Below, piece by piece: positions 23,180-36,716 of a stretch of 64,000 nucleotides of DNA. Source of the DNA: Margaritispora aquatica (taxonomy: Eukaryota; Ascomycota; Leotiomycetes; Helotiales; Discinellaceae); NCBI GenBank assembly GCA_007644065.1, contig VJWN01000027.1, forward strand, positions 124,001-188,000, written 5' to 3'. The notes beneath the pieces were generated by a model. That model was not told where the DNA came from, made no database searches, and was given only the letters and a program-made list of their open reading frames with translations. How positions within the stretch are numbered: position 1 is the stretch's first letter; each line of letters begins with the position of its first letter. The position numbers and the translations under genes are program-made.

Positions 23180-26100
23180 GGTGGCTCGTAATTGCTAGCT
23201 TAGTGGAACGGGATCTTTGATGCAAGACGCTGATCAACTATTGATGTACGATTGGCAGACCGAATGAAATTTGAGGCTGGTTACGAAGTCGTTGACAGCT
23301 GCCTTGTCTGTCAGATGTTGTGGATTTGTGGCCCAGCAACCTATCTATCTTAGTCCGCAAATTGTTGAGGTGTTGCAGATTCTGACGATGTCATAGAAAG
23401 CTGCCAATTGTCGGTTGTCTATATCGACGTCGATAGTGATGATACTGGAGTGATATTCAAGGTGCCTCTTTTGCACAGAAGGGAGAGGATTGGAATGTCT
23501 TAAGTAGCAGTGTGCTTTGACCAAGACTGACACTGGGATGAGTGGAATCCAGATCAACGGGCCGCTGTACGAATGCCGGAGTGCTGGGTATTTGCCAGGT
23601 GCCTTGGTCCATCACTAGGAGTCTTTCTCAGGGGCTTGGTCGGAGGTCAATATAAAAAAAATTGGCAACTGAAGGACGCTTGCTGGTGATCCTTAGTGGT
23701 GGCGTCAAGGTTTGCGTTTGGGGGTGGAAAGGCAAGAGCAAGGAGAGACTAGCCTAACTTGAAGGTTTGTGCTGAATCAAAAGTCCACAACGGTATTCAG
23801 TGCTTAATCCTCAACTTTGATTTGACTTTTGATTTGAGAAATATCCCTGTTGGTGAGGCCTCTCGGGGAATATTCATGCTGTCCGATCGTCATAACAGGT
23901 AGTGATTTCCCTCAAAATACATTTTCCGTTTAGCTTCTCTAGACGGGAGCCGTAGTTTGCACATAGCTGGCTGTCATGTTTTTCGGATCCCCCCATGTCC
24001 CAATAGAAGCTAGGTACCATCACCTCCTCAGGCACAGCACGAGCTACCAAACCCAAAGAACGACGCCCTCAAGCTCAACATCATCATTGTTGACCATTCC
24101 CCCTATTATTTGGGGCGAGCACACTCGGCATGTCATTAAGCGGTTAGTGGCAGTTAGCTGAAAAAAGCAACTGACACTTTTGGTAGATCAGGAAAGGCGG
24201 TAGCCGTATGTTTAGACTCGCAGTAGTTTCAAGTGACTAGTCCTAAAAGGTATATGAAATGAATGGCTGAACTTGATTGAACGTTAAGAAACTCTAAAAA
24301 TCCAGGAATATCAAAAATGGTGTTCGAAAGTGTTGTGCGAGGCCTTCCTGCTGCCCTGCCCTGTCGCTGTGTTGATGTGTTTCTGTCGATTTTGCATGGT
24401 TCATCTAGCGCATTTGAGAAACGTCCCCAACCCCAATCCCAGGACCCAGGATCTCTCCAGGGATAAGGATCTCTCCCAGGATCAGGCTTTAGTTCGGGTG
24501 CTTCTCCGACAAGGTTGTATTTTAGCAACCGAGCCTACCAGAGCAGAGCTGGGCATTGGGGTGCAGCAAAGAAAATCCCGATCCAGACAGAAGAGCGCAA
24601 GGAAGTAGGCCAGAGGCCACACCAACCGTGACCACCAAGCACCACCAGCACAACCATCACCACGGCCAGCAACAGTGCTGTGCCAGGAAACACTGGATGC
24701 CGGGCAGGGGCATTGGGCTGGCGTGTTTGGAGATGCAAGCTGCCGAAGAGGATGATGTGTGGATACTGGACAGAGGACCGGGTGTTGATGGAAGACTTGC
24801 GATTCGATCATCCTCGGGTTGACAAGGTGCACAACAGAGAATCAAATGAGCATTTCTTGGCAAAGAACCAGCGTATGTTTCTGCTGGTTGAAGATATTTC
24901 AGATACGGACCTGAAGGTATAACTGAGTTGTTTTATCGTATGTTGAGTGTTGGCTTCTTGAGAAAGTAATGATGTTTGTTGGTGCTCCGGGCGAGAAGCT
25001 GAAGGCGGAGGAACGAAATTCCTGCTCTCAACTCAACCCATGCTCCAGAGCTTTGTCTGCCGTTGATCAGAGCCCAGGGTGACCTGCTTGTGCCGTCCTG
25101 GCAGCTCGTTCAGTGGTGTCAATTTCACAGCCATCAATAGTCTCAATATCCACAAACATCACAATCGCTATTTTGAGAAAGCTACCCTGAAGGAATCCTG
25201 CAGACTGCATATCCTTCAGACACCATGCTCTGATTTCTAGGCCACTCGGTGTGGTGGTGTGCCGAAGTTCTCATCACGCTCAGCAACTTCTCACAGTCGA
25301 GTCCACGAAAGGCACAAAGAGAAAAGCACTACCATTTGATAATAATTGTCAGATATGGGGCAGGTTGTGTTAATCGTCCGAGTTCAGATCATGGCCTTGG
25401 GTTGCCTGACACGGATGTTCTCTGCATCGCGATTGGTGTACCAAGGTACAACTGACATGCACGGAAGACTTGGGATGGAGTTTGTCACTTCGCATCTGTT
25501 CTTCAGGCCACGCTCGGTCACGGTTCCTCGAAATTCAGTCACGCCCCGGTGTCGTGACACGATCATACTTTGGCGCAAAGCAGTATTCGTTGTTCCACTT
25601 GCTCGAAGTGGTGTTGGTCGGTTTCAAAGAGACTCAGTTGCTTCATCTTTGCTTTCGATGAGGTCTTCATCCATTCCGAGTAGAACGGAACAAAGCTAGG
25701 CATGCTAGTCTAGTCATGCTATGGCTGTGCTGGCAAATTCTCGTTCCAGGCACTCTATATTCCACCAGGCAATAGTGTTTTAGTATGGTGATCTCATTTG
25801 AGAATCACATTTAGCTAAGGTTTACCGTAATTGAAAATGACATCCACCGACAGATTATCAAATTCGGTACTTCTTACTCTTTCTTAACATCCTTAGTGAT
25901 CGCCATGGTCGGTAGCCACATAAATCTGTGAGACTGAGGTGACTACTTTCAAGGAGATGAGAGAATGTCGATCTTCCCGAGTATCGGAAGTCGTAAACCC
26001 TCGACTCGACGAAGAATTGAATAGCTGTTAGTTAGGTAGCAAATAGGATGACGCTGATTGTAGCTCAAAGTAGGGTTATTACATCTAATTAGCGTTTTTA

Positions 26101-28852
26101 TTTTGTCTCGGCGCAACACCCAGTGCTGGAAGACGCAATGAAGTCTGTGAGCAAGACTACAATTACACAACCATCAAAAGTGGCATACTAAATAAATGAA
26201 ACTCAAAGACGTGGAGGACGGAGCCTTTGTATTGCTTGATTTGCTTCTTAACAACCGGATTTAGTGAAATGGATTTCAATGAAAGCCCGGCCCAGAATAC
26301 ACACATAAAGAGCCAGATCAGGGGTGGGCTTCTAAATTAGACGCGCGATAGATAAGCGGTACTCGTAGCATTTTGGAAGTATATTTTAATTCGATTGGCT
26401 CCTCACTTTTCGGCCCTGATTCTGTTTCTCTTCCTGTTTCTCTCTCGTTAAGAAATATGTCGCAAGCCACAAACTTCAGGCACCAAATTTCTGGCAACTG
26501 AGATTGCTGCCCATGCATAGAAAATCTCGTACGCTATGAGGAACATCACTCATGGTTAGGACTGAAAAGGCCCTGGCAGCTTCTAACCACCAAAAGTTTC
26601 GTGAAGATCTGAAGCGTTCTGGCGCTAGTGTTGTCGCAGAAAGAAGATTTGATCGACGGCTGGGTCTTGGGGGTGCCTCGGATGATGTGTTGTGGCGCTG
26701 TTTCTGCCGTTGTCAAGGTGCTCCCGGGGTGGAGAAAAGGAAATCATTGTTGGCCTGGCGCCTGTCAACGACCTGCCACTCCCACTCGCTGAACTGCCCG
26801 AACCAGGCTTAAGTTGAGCTTTGACGATGGCCTGTGTGGTGCATCAACAAATTCCCCTTCAACACAAGTGGTGATATCTCCCCTCCCCACCACGAGGGAG
26901 ACGTCTGTGAACATCAATGCTACTGTTCTCGAAGGTAACTTTCGAATCTTGTTGCTCTACCAGCCGTCGGAAAAACGAAGCAGATGGAAAAACAAATACC
27001 TCAGACACGGCAAACAAACAAACAAACCAACAGGACCTCACTTTCTAGAACACCCTCGGCCGAAAGTTCGACAACCGTTAGAGTTTTGGGTTCATTTTCG
27101 TCTGGTAAGCAAGAGGCTCCCTAAATCTGCAGGGGTATTAATAATTAGTGTTGACATTGACAGCATTCAGGACAGCCACCCTACAAATCATGACTAGATA
27201 TTTTCAATTGCTATATGAGTTCTTCGTGTGGTTTGTGCCGGGTTTCCAAATGACTTGAAACTTGAACAGTTGCACTCCCTCTCAGGTGTCTACAGCTTTT
27301 TCGAGGCTGAAGGTTAAGGAGGCTGAGTGATGGCTTTCGATGTCAAAGGCAGAGATGCCATAAGGCATTTCGTCCTATTTTTGCTCTTGCACAGGTTCAT
27401 CCCTTTGCTGTTTCGACAATAAGCAGCTGAACACGAGGAGCGAATCGCTATGCAGTCCTGTGAAGATCTGAGATGTTTGCTTTGGCCCAAACATTTGGTG
27501 GAACATGTGGGTTCTTCTTGTGACACTGGCAGGTTGGGGATCCTAGGAGGGTTTGCCTCATGGCGGCCTCTAGTGACAGCTGAGGCGAGTCGTTGCGAAC
27601 TTTCGAGTGACATGGTACGGATGACCAAGTCATATCTTCCAAATTTGCAGGCTTGCCACTGATGCAAGTTGAAAGCAGTCCTCAGATTAATCAATGAACT
27701 CTTCGTGATTGGCCACTTGCCTACAGGAGCTTGATTTAAAATATTAATGTTGTAGACACATTGAAACCATCCTTTGGCCGAGTAGAATACGGGCAGAGCC
27801 CATACCAACTTTGATTGAAGGCGTCGATGTTGAACGAATCTCGGTAATAGGACCAGTACAATCACTACAATATCGCTATGAAGACTGATCCGACCTATGC
27901 TAGATGTTGAATTCGAAAGAGCACTGTTTTCATCAGTTCAGGGGTTTCGAGACATTCTCGGGTGGACGAATCCTGCAGCTAACCACCTCATGTTGTGATT
28001 CGATCGTCTTGAGTAGCTTGGGGAAGCGCAAAGGTTAAAGATTCAGATGAAAAAATCCCTAGATGACACTGTCCACCACTTGCACCCACAGCGTGGTATG
28101 GATGGCATGCTTAATCGTGTTTCGTGATGCTTTACAAGCTAGGCAGCCGGTCGAAGCTGAACTAGGGTCCAGGTAATAGGGATGTGCAAAGGAAAGTTTC
28201 ACACAGATATGTATCTAAGCCACAGGTGAGCGTAGCATGGACTTTCCAGCCGTTATTTTGATGGTTGAGGTTCAATCCTCGACCATGCATATGCTGAGGT
28301 TGTTGGAATGGGAGGTGTCAAACCCCAAGTCAGTTGTGGCTCACTATTGGCGAGTCATGATTAACAACAGGGTTCTGGCGGGAGAGCGTTCCTGGTTTGG
28401 CGTCCTGGCTGACAAGCTGCAACTAAGAAGGCATGTTTCAGCGACCTTCTCACTAGTTGAGCCATCCAGCGAGAAGCTTGGGTATCGTTTTCGAGTGGAC
28501 GCTTGGCTGAATGGTATCTTGTGTGTAATAATTCTTTGTGGGTTCGACCTTGATCTCGCTCTTCTGTTTAGGATGCAACCCATAGTGTCAATGGTATCTA
28601 CCATCTTGTGCCAGCAATACATTGGTATGGTTGGTTAGTAATGGAAACAACTTGTTCGCTAGGCCAAGATAGGAATATTAGAGTCGCAGATATGGGGTCG
28701 TCTTCTTTGTTTTCGCACACTTCTGCAGGGTATGTTATGCTCCTCGCAAAATCTGGATTGCAGAATGATGAGCTGGATGAAAGGCATGCCTGCAAGTGGG
28801 TTATCATCTGGTTGCTGAAGCAAATCGAGATCTCGCCCTGCCAGTGCGTGGA
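23180..28852. other. Gene-poor region, part 1
   Basis: About 5.7 kb without a supported gene. Composition is normal, unlike the RIP block further right. Frames up to 183 codons exist (27314-27865 reverse) but carry no motif, and they overlap open frames on the other strand. An AAAC microsatellite lies near 27006-27025. Confidence 0.5.
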
Positions 28853-29233
28853 TCAAGAAAGATGCCTGTCAAGTATATCCATGCCAGCTCCCCGCTCTAC
28901 GTCCAACCATCCACCATGTTTTGAGTCCGATCTTTCATCTCGAAACTCGAAAGATCTAGCCTCCTCGAGCTCCCTCGCAAGTTTCTCTCTTTGGAGCTGT
29001 CTTCGCTTCTGTCTTTTCATGCCATGGCATCTGGCATTCAGCCAAGAAACGGCTGTGCCCGTTACCAGAGAATTGACACCTTGGAATGATTCTGGTACGA
29101 CTGATGCTGTGACACCCCAGATCTGTCGATAATGTGACAGAGTGCCTAATCTAGCATGAAGGCAAGGAGAAGAGAAATACTTAGATTGAGATGGTAGACA
29201 ATGGCAATGATCGAGTGAAAAATGCAAAGACAT
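28853..29233 (-). CDS. Possible small protein with charged C-terminal helix
   Basis: A 126-codon frame whose last 75 residues look coding: a moderately hydrophobic stretch (VNSLVTGTAVSWLNARC) then a strongly charged helix (MKRQKRRQLQREKLARELEE) and an acidic tail. The first 50 residues look less protein-like, and an AG with a plausible branch site at about 29130 suggests that the real gene begins in an earlier, unidentified exon. No family is recognised. Confidence 0.33.
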   Translation of the reverse strand: MSLHFSLDHCHCLPSQSKYFSSPCLHARLGTLSHYRQIWGVTASVVPESFQGVNSLVTGTAVSWLNARCHGMKRQKRRQLQREKLARELEEARSFEFRDERSDSKHGGWLDVERGAGMDILDRHLS

Positions 29234-29610
29234 GATATTATATTATATGTATTATATGATGGAGATGCACAAAGGAGAAGGCTTTGTTGATTGTTGTATG
29301 ATCATGATAATTAGAAACCTCGAGCGCAAGAAGCTCCAACTTCTCTTTCAATCTTGTAGCCTGAGGCTGTACGGCACAGAATCACATGACCAAGTCGATA
29401 CTCTACAGTGATTGGCTCTTGGCATCTCTGCATAGCTGCAGGTACCTCTCACTCACAGCTCCACACTTCACTCTGCTGTGTCATTCCAACAATTCCAATG
29501 ATTCCAACAAAACCTACCAAGTAGAAATCCGTCTCTGGAAACACAAGCACAAGAAACACCGCAACAAACACTGCAGAAAGCATCCATACCGTATCTCCGT
29601 ACTTCACCGC

Positions 29611-29693
29611 GGATACAAATACAGATACCGATACAGATAAAGATGCAGGCACAGACACGGACACAGACACAAACACAGACACGACATCCTGCA
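29611..29693 (+). repeat. Degenerate hexamer repeat (ATACAG / ACAGAC type)
   Basis: Tandem array of six-base units grading from ATACAG-like (left) to ACAGAC-like (right). It generates low-complexity frames on both strands, which I do not consider genes. Confidence 0.75.
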
Positions 29694-32600
29694 TGGACGT
29701 TCTATATGGCTCATTTGTTCGTCTCCTCATCTGCTCATCTGTATTTCTCTTCTTCCGGAATCTTCTCCACCTAGCATCTACCATACCTTAACTACCTGCC
29801 TGCATCATCGGAAATCGACTCGTCCGTCGGCTTGCTGCATGTCAGCAAGCACAAATGTATTCACAATACCCAAAGTATCCTTCCACCTGCATATTGGCGT
29901 ACCATACTCGTTACCAACGCCAGGAAACGAGAATGCGAATATGGAACTCTACGATACGAGTACCAACCGGCTAACGACAGACCTGCAAACACCCTTCCAA
30001 ACCTACCTAGCGCTTCGGTCATCCTACTTGTGACTTCTATTCGTGGGGGCTTCGAATCGACCAACCATACCTTACTCACCAAGATCGCGAGCTGCACCTC
30101 GCCGTTCACCTTGGCCTTCCGGGCTTCAATTTCAGACTTGAATATTGATCAACTCTATCATGTTTCATGAGCCTGAGGCCAGACAGGAGAGACGAGAGAA
30201 AGTGTGACAACGATACCCTGGGTGAACAATGAACTTGAGTAAACAACAATTCTTCTGCAACCCTCTAGCTAAGCATCGAACTCTTGCCTCTAGACGTCGC
30301 TCCGATCCGAACGCCTATTTTCGACTTCAGATCTCAGATGTCAGAAACCGAAAATGTTGATATTAACCAATTGATTAGAGAAGTGACTCCACATCAGCGT
30401 CAAAAATCTTCCGGTTGGCGGCTGATCGACGAAAGCCCTAGCCTGCTTGGTCTTTAATACCTTAAATATTCGTCTAGATTTTCATCTCCAACTGCAAGTC
30501 GCATAGATCTGGCATGCAGCTACACAAATCAACAACTATGCACAATCTGCTTGAACACACGAGGGAATACAAATGCTTGCAAAACCTTGTTACTGGCAAC
30601 GTGCACCATCAAGCACAAATACACAGGATCCACAACTCGTGGAGAGGTATATATTTGATACTCGCGCAGCCTGCGCTAGGAATCTGGTTCTTGAACGAAC
30701 ATGGAAATCTCCGTACACTTGAAGCAATATCTTTATAACAATCTGGAAATCTAGGAATGGCTACGTGCGTCATCATTCCATTTGCTTCAATCATGGCTTT
30801 CCACTACTCATGTGAAGGCCCGATAACGACAATGCTTTTGTTTTCGAGGGTCAAGAATGTGTGACGGGTGGCAGCAGCTTCAGTGCATCATCTTCAGGCA
30901 CGCATGGGTGTCGAAAGTCAGGAGTGATTGTGTCTGTGCATCAAACAAACGACAGCTGTCACAAGTAGGACGAGGCGAAACGTCTCGAGTCTTTCGATCA
31001 ACTGTTCGAATGATGTTTACGCACGTTCTTTCCAGGACTTTGCACGCCTGTCATACATGGCCGGAAACATTGCTCAAATAGGTTGCTGTCCCGAACAATC
31101 CAATGTGTTTGTGCACATTTATGGACGAAGCAAGACACAGAATATCACTTTTCAGCTTCTTTGCGAGAAACGTAACTCAAAGTATCATGGTCTTAGAGAG
31201 GCAATTACTGAGGGTGCAGGAAACCACCATTTCTGCCTGTTCCTTGTAGTCATGGCCCTGCAGGATAAGCTTCAGCTTCTAGTTTGGTGATCCATTCTGA
31301 GAAATGAATACTTTAAAGTTGCGACCCTCATTTTTGCTCGGAGCATGAGATTCCAAACAATTTGCTTTCGTATAGAGCTTTCCACTGTTGCATGCCTGCA
31401 GTCTTGTTGCTAAAGTGGTGCTTTTTCCCTCGATCTCCTCCTCCTGTTCCTCGATAAAGTTACATCGCTTGATATGTCTGTACTCAAATGCGTAATCTTT
31501 CCTATTTCCAATTCATATTTTGCTTTTCACTGCATATCTTCAGTTTTATTGATGGTGGTTGGCCTGCTATTCAGCAATGCTCGCTATCTCTGTAGTCTGG
31601 AAAGCGTATGTGAAGAAATTGGTGTAAACTATAAATGCTGCGGTGAAGTCTGGAGAGCTCCAATAAAAACGCCCATCACAAGACTGCTAAGTTTCGTACG
31701 TTCTCGTGGGCTATTTGAATCATCTCCATCTCATTGCATAGCTTCAGATCGATATAGATTGCCTGATGGCTGCTTGACCTCAATTGCAAACTAACTTCGT
31801 GCACTTGACACCAGTTTAGCATCACCGTCTACATTTCCAATGGTATGTTAAAGCATTTTCATGTTCACCATTACATCAATTACTTGATCCTAAAATGGAT
31901 ACTGCGTTTGAGGCATCAGTAATCAACGATGGTTGAATAGCCCTGAGTCAAGCTATTTATTTTGGTGCGAATTGCGATGATATATAGCATCATTAAGCCT
32001 TGACACGCCGTCGATTTTAGATTAGTCACTATGATTGAGCTACTGTCAGAATCACATTGCCGGTCGATCTACTGCTAGTAGTCGTCATAGCTGACCCACT
32101 ATCATCCTCGGCTCAAAGTTGGTGTAGTTGGTGACAACGGAAGTCTTTCCCCTCACGGATGTACGCCGAGGTGATCTCGCAAGCGTGAAGGTAGTACTGA
32201 TTTATCTGTGTTTGACGCCAATAATATTTGCAAAGGCAACAAAGGAGAGCTATTTTGTAACCTAGTGATGCAAGAGCCCTGTAGTGTTTAAACTGTTCTA
32301 TTTCTTGGACTCTCATGTTCCTCTCCGAGTACGAAGCAAGTTGCTTTAGTGATATCGCTCAATCAAAAGGAGACTTCTCGAAATGACTTGCCGACTGTCC
32401 CTCTTTCAACGTAGCCTCGACAATGGGCTCTACGAACTTGCATGACCCAGGCACAGATTGGCCCGCCACAGAATCAAGAACTTTCACTAATTTGTCAAGA
32501 CTTGTTACACCCGAAATAGTTTGGCTCAACTGCCCTATTGCGTGCTCCATATTCGAAAATAACTCATTGTGCATCTGTCAAGTGCTTAAACTCCGCCAAT

Positions 32601-33955
32601 AGTTTATGGGAGCTGAGACTGTAGAATTTGAACTAATGTCATCAATCTTTTCTCTCTTCCCAAGTAAGCAACATCGACCATTTGTCATTCCAGCTGTCGA
32701 TCAACTAGTCATCCGGTCATCGGGGGCTATAGGGACAGATTCCATCACATCATATCCTGATAGCCGAACTCGTAATGTGCGGAGCAAGGGGTAAGATTGA
32801 CCGGTAGTCGAGTGCCGTTGCTCTATTTATCTTAGCTGCGGGTAAAACATAGAGCTGACGGGATTTTCCGATCCCAAAGGGCTTGTTTTTGGAGATTAAG
32901 ATGTGGTGAGGCCTTTTCTTTGTTGATTTATAGGGGTATGTAGACTATTGACAGTGGCTTTGAGGTGGTGAGATGATGCGGCCTCCGGAATATCATCCTT
33001 CCCTGCATGCATTTCCAGGATGAATGTGGGCAAGTAGGTCAACCGAGGAGTAGATAGAGGTGAAATGAGCTGGAATGAATTATAAAGGTGATATCTTTTC
33101 AATTTTAGCTTAAAGATACTTTAAAATGGGGTGGGCAATTGAGCTTCTGTGCGCAATAATGGGGTTCTGGACATTTGGCTCGACCTTTGGGACCAGAATC
33201 GTGGAGGGGAGTGTGGAGCATCTAGCTGCCCGAAAGTTTGGACGTTGACGAGGAAATTCAGGACTTGGAAAGTACCAGCAATATAGAGGATGGGCTGACG
33301 CTATTGCACGATCAGCATAGACCTTTCCTCAATTTCACCTCAAGAAGGCCGATGAAGTGTGATATGCTGCATGGCTGTGTACTCGAATGCAAGACAGAAC
33401 AGAAGGTCCACTACCATGCTGTTGTAGATGCCAAACTGTCTCGCGAAGACAGTCCTAGTCTCTTAGAGTTCCTAAAGCCCCCTTGAGAGGCGGGAAGTTT
33501 CAGTCCTCGTTATCACGGTGATTGATGAAGATGTGACATCGAAGGAGTCTCGCTCATCACTCCTGTTATGATTGACGCAATGGTAATTTTGCGACTTCAA
33601 GAGTTTTCAAGCAGCCTATCTCATCTCCTACGCATCTAAAGTCCAATTCTGGTGTCTATGAGGATTTTCCAATTTGGATTGCCTGATGATCTTCGTGCTG
33701 CGAGTTTGCCGTTGTCTTCCGTCTTGTCGATATCGCGAACACTAGCGGATCTCTTAATACTGATAGTCTTTTTGATTCAAGCCTATTATCACAATAAATC
33801 GGAGCGTTGAGCTAAGGCACGAACACACACACTGGTGTAGGCTGTACTATCAAGAGTACAGGCTGATTGGAGTCTTTCTGGCAGAGTTCAATGGTGAACA
33901 TGTTGTCTCCTTGATCAGATTTTTTTCCGAATCTTGACAGAGCACATTTGTCTCG

Positions 33956-33960
33956 TGGTG
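33956..33960. repeat. Target-site duplication, left copy, outer element
   Basis: TGGTG directly before the left LTR; an identical TGGTG follows the right LTR at 46501-46505. Confidence 0.9.
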
Positions 33961-34179
33961 TGATAGATGATAGGGGGTGAATCACGTGAGGAAGCAGTAG
34001 GTGAAATAGATAGGATTGAAGAGTCTGAAGAGCATCTACCGTAGTAGAGAGCTCTATATATATAGATAGATTAGTACTTTATAAGGAATGCTCTTATATT
34101 ATAAGGAATATAGTAAGATTAAGAAGAGAATTAAAATAACCGAATATTATATATAAAAGTATATAACCTCTAACTAATA
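33961..34179 (-). repeat. Outer element 3' LTR
   Basis: 219 bp; aligns without gaps to 46282-46500 apart from C/T and G/A transitions. Its outer (left) hundred bases are much less mutated than its inner part. Confidence 0.93.
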
Positions 34180-36234
34180 TACCTCTCTAGACTAAAAGTA
34201 GTAAAGGATAACTAATAAAAAATAAGAAAAATATACGAAGGAGTATGTCTACTAATTATAAGCTTAGAAATCTTCGAAAAATACGAAAAATTCCACGTAG
34301 CGAATTTAAAATTAAAATATATCGAATTATCGAGAGTTTTCGTTATAAGCTTTTACGAGTTTTTCGACGTTAACTATTTTTAAATACTTAAGAAACCTGA
34401 CGTGATTCTATACTAAAAGTACCTTAGTAAATCTATTAGTTAGTATATTATTAGTCTCTCTTTACTATAAGTCGAAGTTACCTTTGTCTAGCTCTTGTCT
34501 TAGCTAGTGATTATAGATATCGATATACTTGAGTTTTGTAATAAGCTTCGGTATTTTTTCTAAAAAAAGCTATATCGTTTACTTATTGTTATATAGAACT
34601 AGTAGTTTCTACTAGAGTTCTAGCCTAATATTGTCTAGGAACCTTAGCTACTATAGTAACTATAAGATAAGATAGGATATCAATACTAGCTTAACCTTTA
34701 TAGTTAACGTACTTACTAAGTTTTGTTTAACTATTTACTAGTTAATAGTATTATAAAGGAGTTTAATAAGCTTTCCTTTAGTACTTTTCCGATTAGAGTA
34801 ATCTACGAATAATATATCCGATAATAATTTAAAAGGGTAAGTATTCTTATTATTATTAGTAGCGCTAAGTTCTAGCGTAAAGAACTTTGTACCTAGTATA
34901 TAGTTAATAATATATAACGCTATATCCGTATATTCCTTAGATAGATTCTATAAAAACGATATAAGCTTCTACGTAATATATACGAGATCGGGTTAGTAGT
35001 AGTTTATAAGGTAGGTTATCGAACCTATTTTACGTTAATAGTTATATACCTAGAATCTAGTTATAGTGCCTTAGTATAGTACTAATTTCTCTATAGTAAG
35101 TAACGTTTTATTATATTTCGATATAGATATAACCTTAAAATTCGTAGTAATCTTATCAATATATATATTTTAATATAACTAGATTTTACGTTAATCTCTA
35201 TCTTTTAATATTTGTATACCTAGAAACTACTTAAGATTATTAAGATTACGTATTTTAAAGATATTTATAATAGTATTCCTAAATATAATATAGTATTTTT
35301 TATTAGATAGGTAGTATAGAATCGCTATATTATCGACGTAGAAGAATACGATAAAATACTTACTAATAAATAGATATACGTACTTTAGTATAGGCTCGAA
35401 ACTTAGCTTTTTTATCTTTCTATATAATATCTTAAACTATAGTAATAGTAATCTTAGAAGTCTATATAGTACTCTATTAAGTAGTAATTCGAATTCCTTT
35501 ATTATTCCTTCTTTATCTATAAAACCTTTAGTATATAAGATATAGATAGTCTTATCGATAAATATGTTTCTAAACGCGTTAATAGCGTCTAGCTACTTAA
35601 TATTAAGGTTAAAGAACGTAGTAATTACTATAAGGTATCTAAATACTCTTATAGAGAGTATAGCTATATAGGTATCTTTATCGGTTTAGATATAGAGATC
35701 TCCTCTAATATATAGACGTGCCTTAAGCTTTTCTAGATACCTATTACTATTATACTTGTATATAAAGACTTATATTATAGGGAAAGCTTTGATATTCCTT
35801 ACTTTTTCTAACTTCTTGATTTTACTCTATATATTAAGAGCCTTTAGGTCTACGTATTCTTTCTTTACTACTATAAGAAAGCCTATCGTATAAGGATACT
35901 AGTTTAATTCTTTTTAGCTTTATAGTATAAGTAGTAGATCTCTCTTATATATCTTTTATTAGTTATATACTGTAGCGTCTACTATTTCTATATAAAAAGT
36001 AGTTAAGCTACTAAGTTAACTATATATAGTTACGAATATTATCTATTTTTATATACGTTTCCTTTAGATAATATTTTATTTATTAACTATTTAAGCGTCT
36101 ATCTACTTAGTTCTTAAAGGTAGTATTAGATTCTCTATAAATAAATTAGATCCTTTATTTTACTATATCTAATTATATATTTCTATATTTTATAGATTAT
36201 TCTACGAGCGTTATAGTTAATTATTTAATATATT
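34180..36234 (-). pseudogene. Remnant of copia RT/RNase H region, outer element
   Basis: Between the 3' LTR and the nested insertion. On the reverse strand near 35.33-35.36 kb, FFYVDNIAILY is readable, i.e. a copia-type reverse-transcriptase catalytic loop with Asp to Asn from G-to-A change. Stops are dense in every frame. Confidence 0.75.
36230..36234. repeat. Target-site duplication, left copy, nested element
   Basis: ATATT directly before the nested element; an identical ATATT follows it at 43244-43248. Confidence 0.9.
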
Positions 36235-36716
36235 TGTAACGGCTGGTCTATCTATATAATTTGTTAACTATCTGGTTTTAGGTTTGAACAAGGGTTAAGT
36301 GTAGAACTAGGAGTAAGACTAGAGTTACTAGTAAATAAGTAATATTTACTATCTTAAGTTAAGTATAAAGCTCTTAAACTAATAAGACTATCTACTCGTT
36401 ATATAGAACCTTTATATACTATAGAGTTCCTGGTTATAGAGCCTAGAGTTCCGTTTAGCTAGAGTCCTAAAATGTTATAGACTTCTACTAAGGTAGACTT
36501 TATTATATAACCTTAATAGACTCTTGTTCCTATATTATATAATCTACCTATTAGGGGGTATATATATTATTATTAACTAACTAATAGAGTGTCGGCTCTT
36601 GCTTACGTAAAGAAACTCCTCCGTTATTCCTAGGACCTGTCACGTTTCTAGGAGTTACTAGACTCCTAGGGCCCCTACTCCTAGAAACCCGCTAGGTTCT
36701 AGGAGGGGTCGTGACA
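36235..36716 (-). repeat. Nested element 3' LTR
   Basis: 482 bp; matches 42762-43243 with transition differences only. Its left end keeps G and C bases lost in the partner. Confidence 0.93.

Larger units (their letters stand above)
29234..33960. other. Gene-poor region, part 2, up to the retrotransposon
   Basis: About 4.7 kb without a supported gene. It includes the 29.6-kb satellite-like tract. Frames at 30928-31290, 31474-31794 and 33238-33486 have no motif or consistent start. RIP-type depletion is not evident before about 34.0 kb. Confidence 0.5.

Noticed and set aside
27314..27865. 183-codon reverse-strand frame in the gene-poor block
   Set aside because: No motif, no intron signals, Ser/Arg/Leu-heavy random-looking composition, and overlapping open frames on the other strand.
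28258..28290. tRNA-like T-arm (GGTTGAG GTTCAAT CTCGACC)
   Set aside because: No acceptor, D or anticodon arm at the right spacing; the enclosing pairing spans only about 54 bases.
29386..29784. Frames on both strands rich in His/Lys/Tyr or Val/Ser
   Set aside because: They arise from the hexamer repeat at 29611-29693 and simple sequence around it.
33238..33486. 82-codon frame just before the retrotransposon
   Set aside because: No ATG at its start and no domain; could be a relic but is not supportable.
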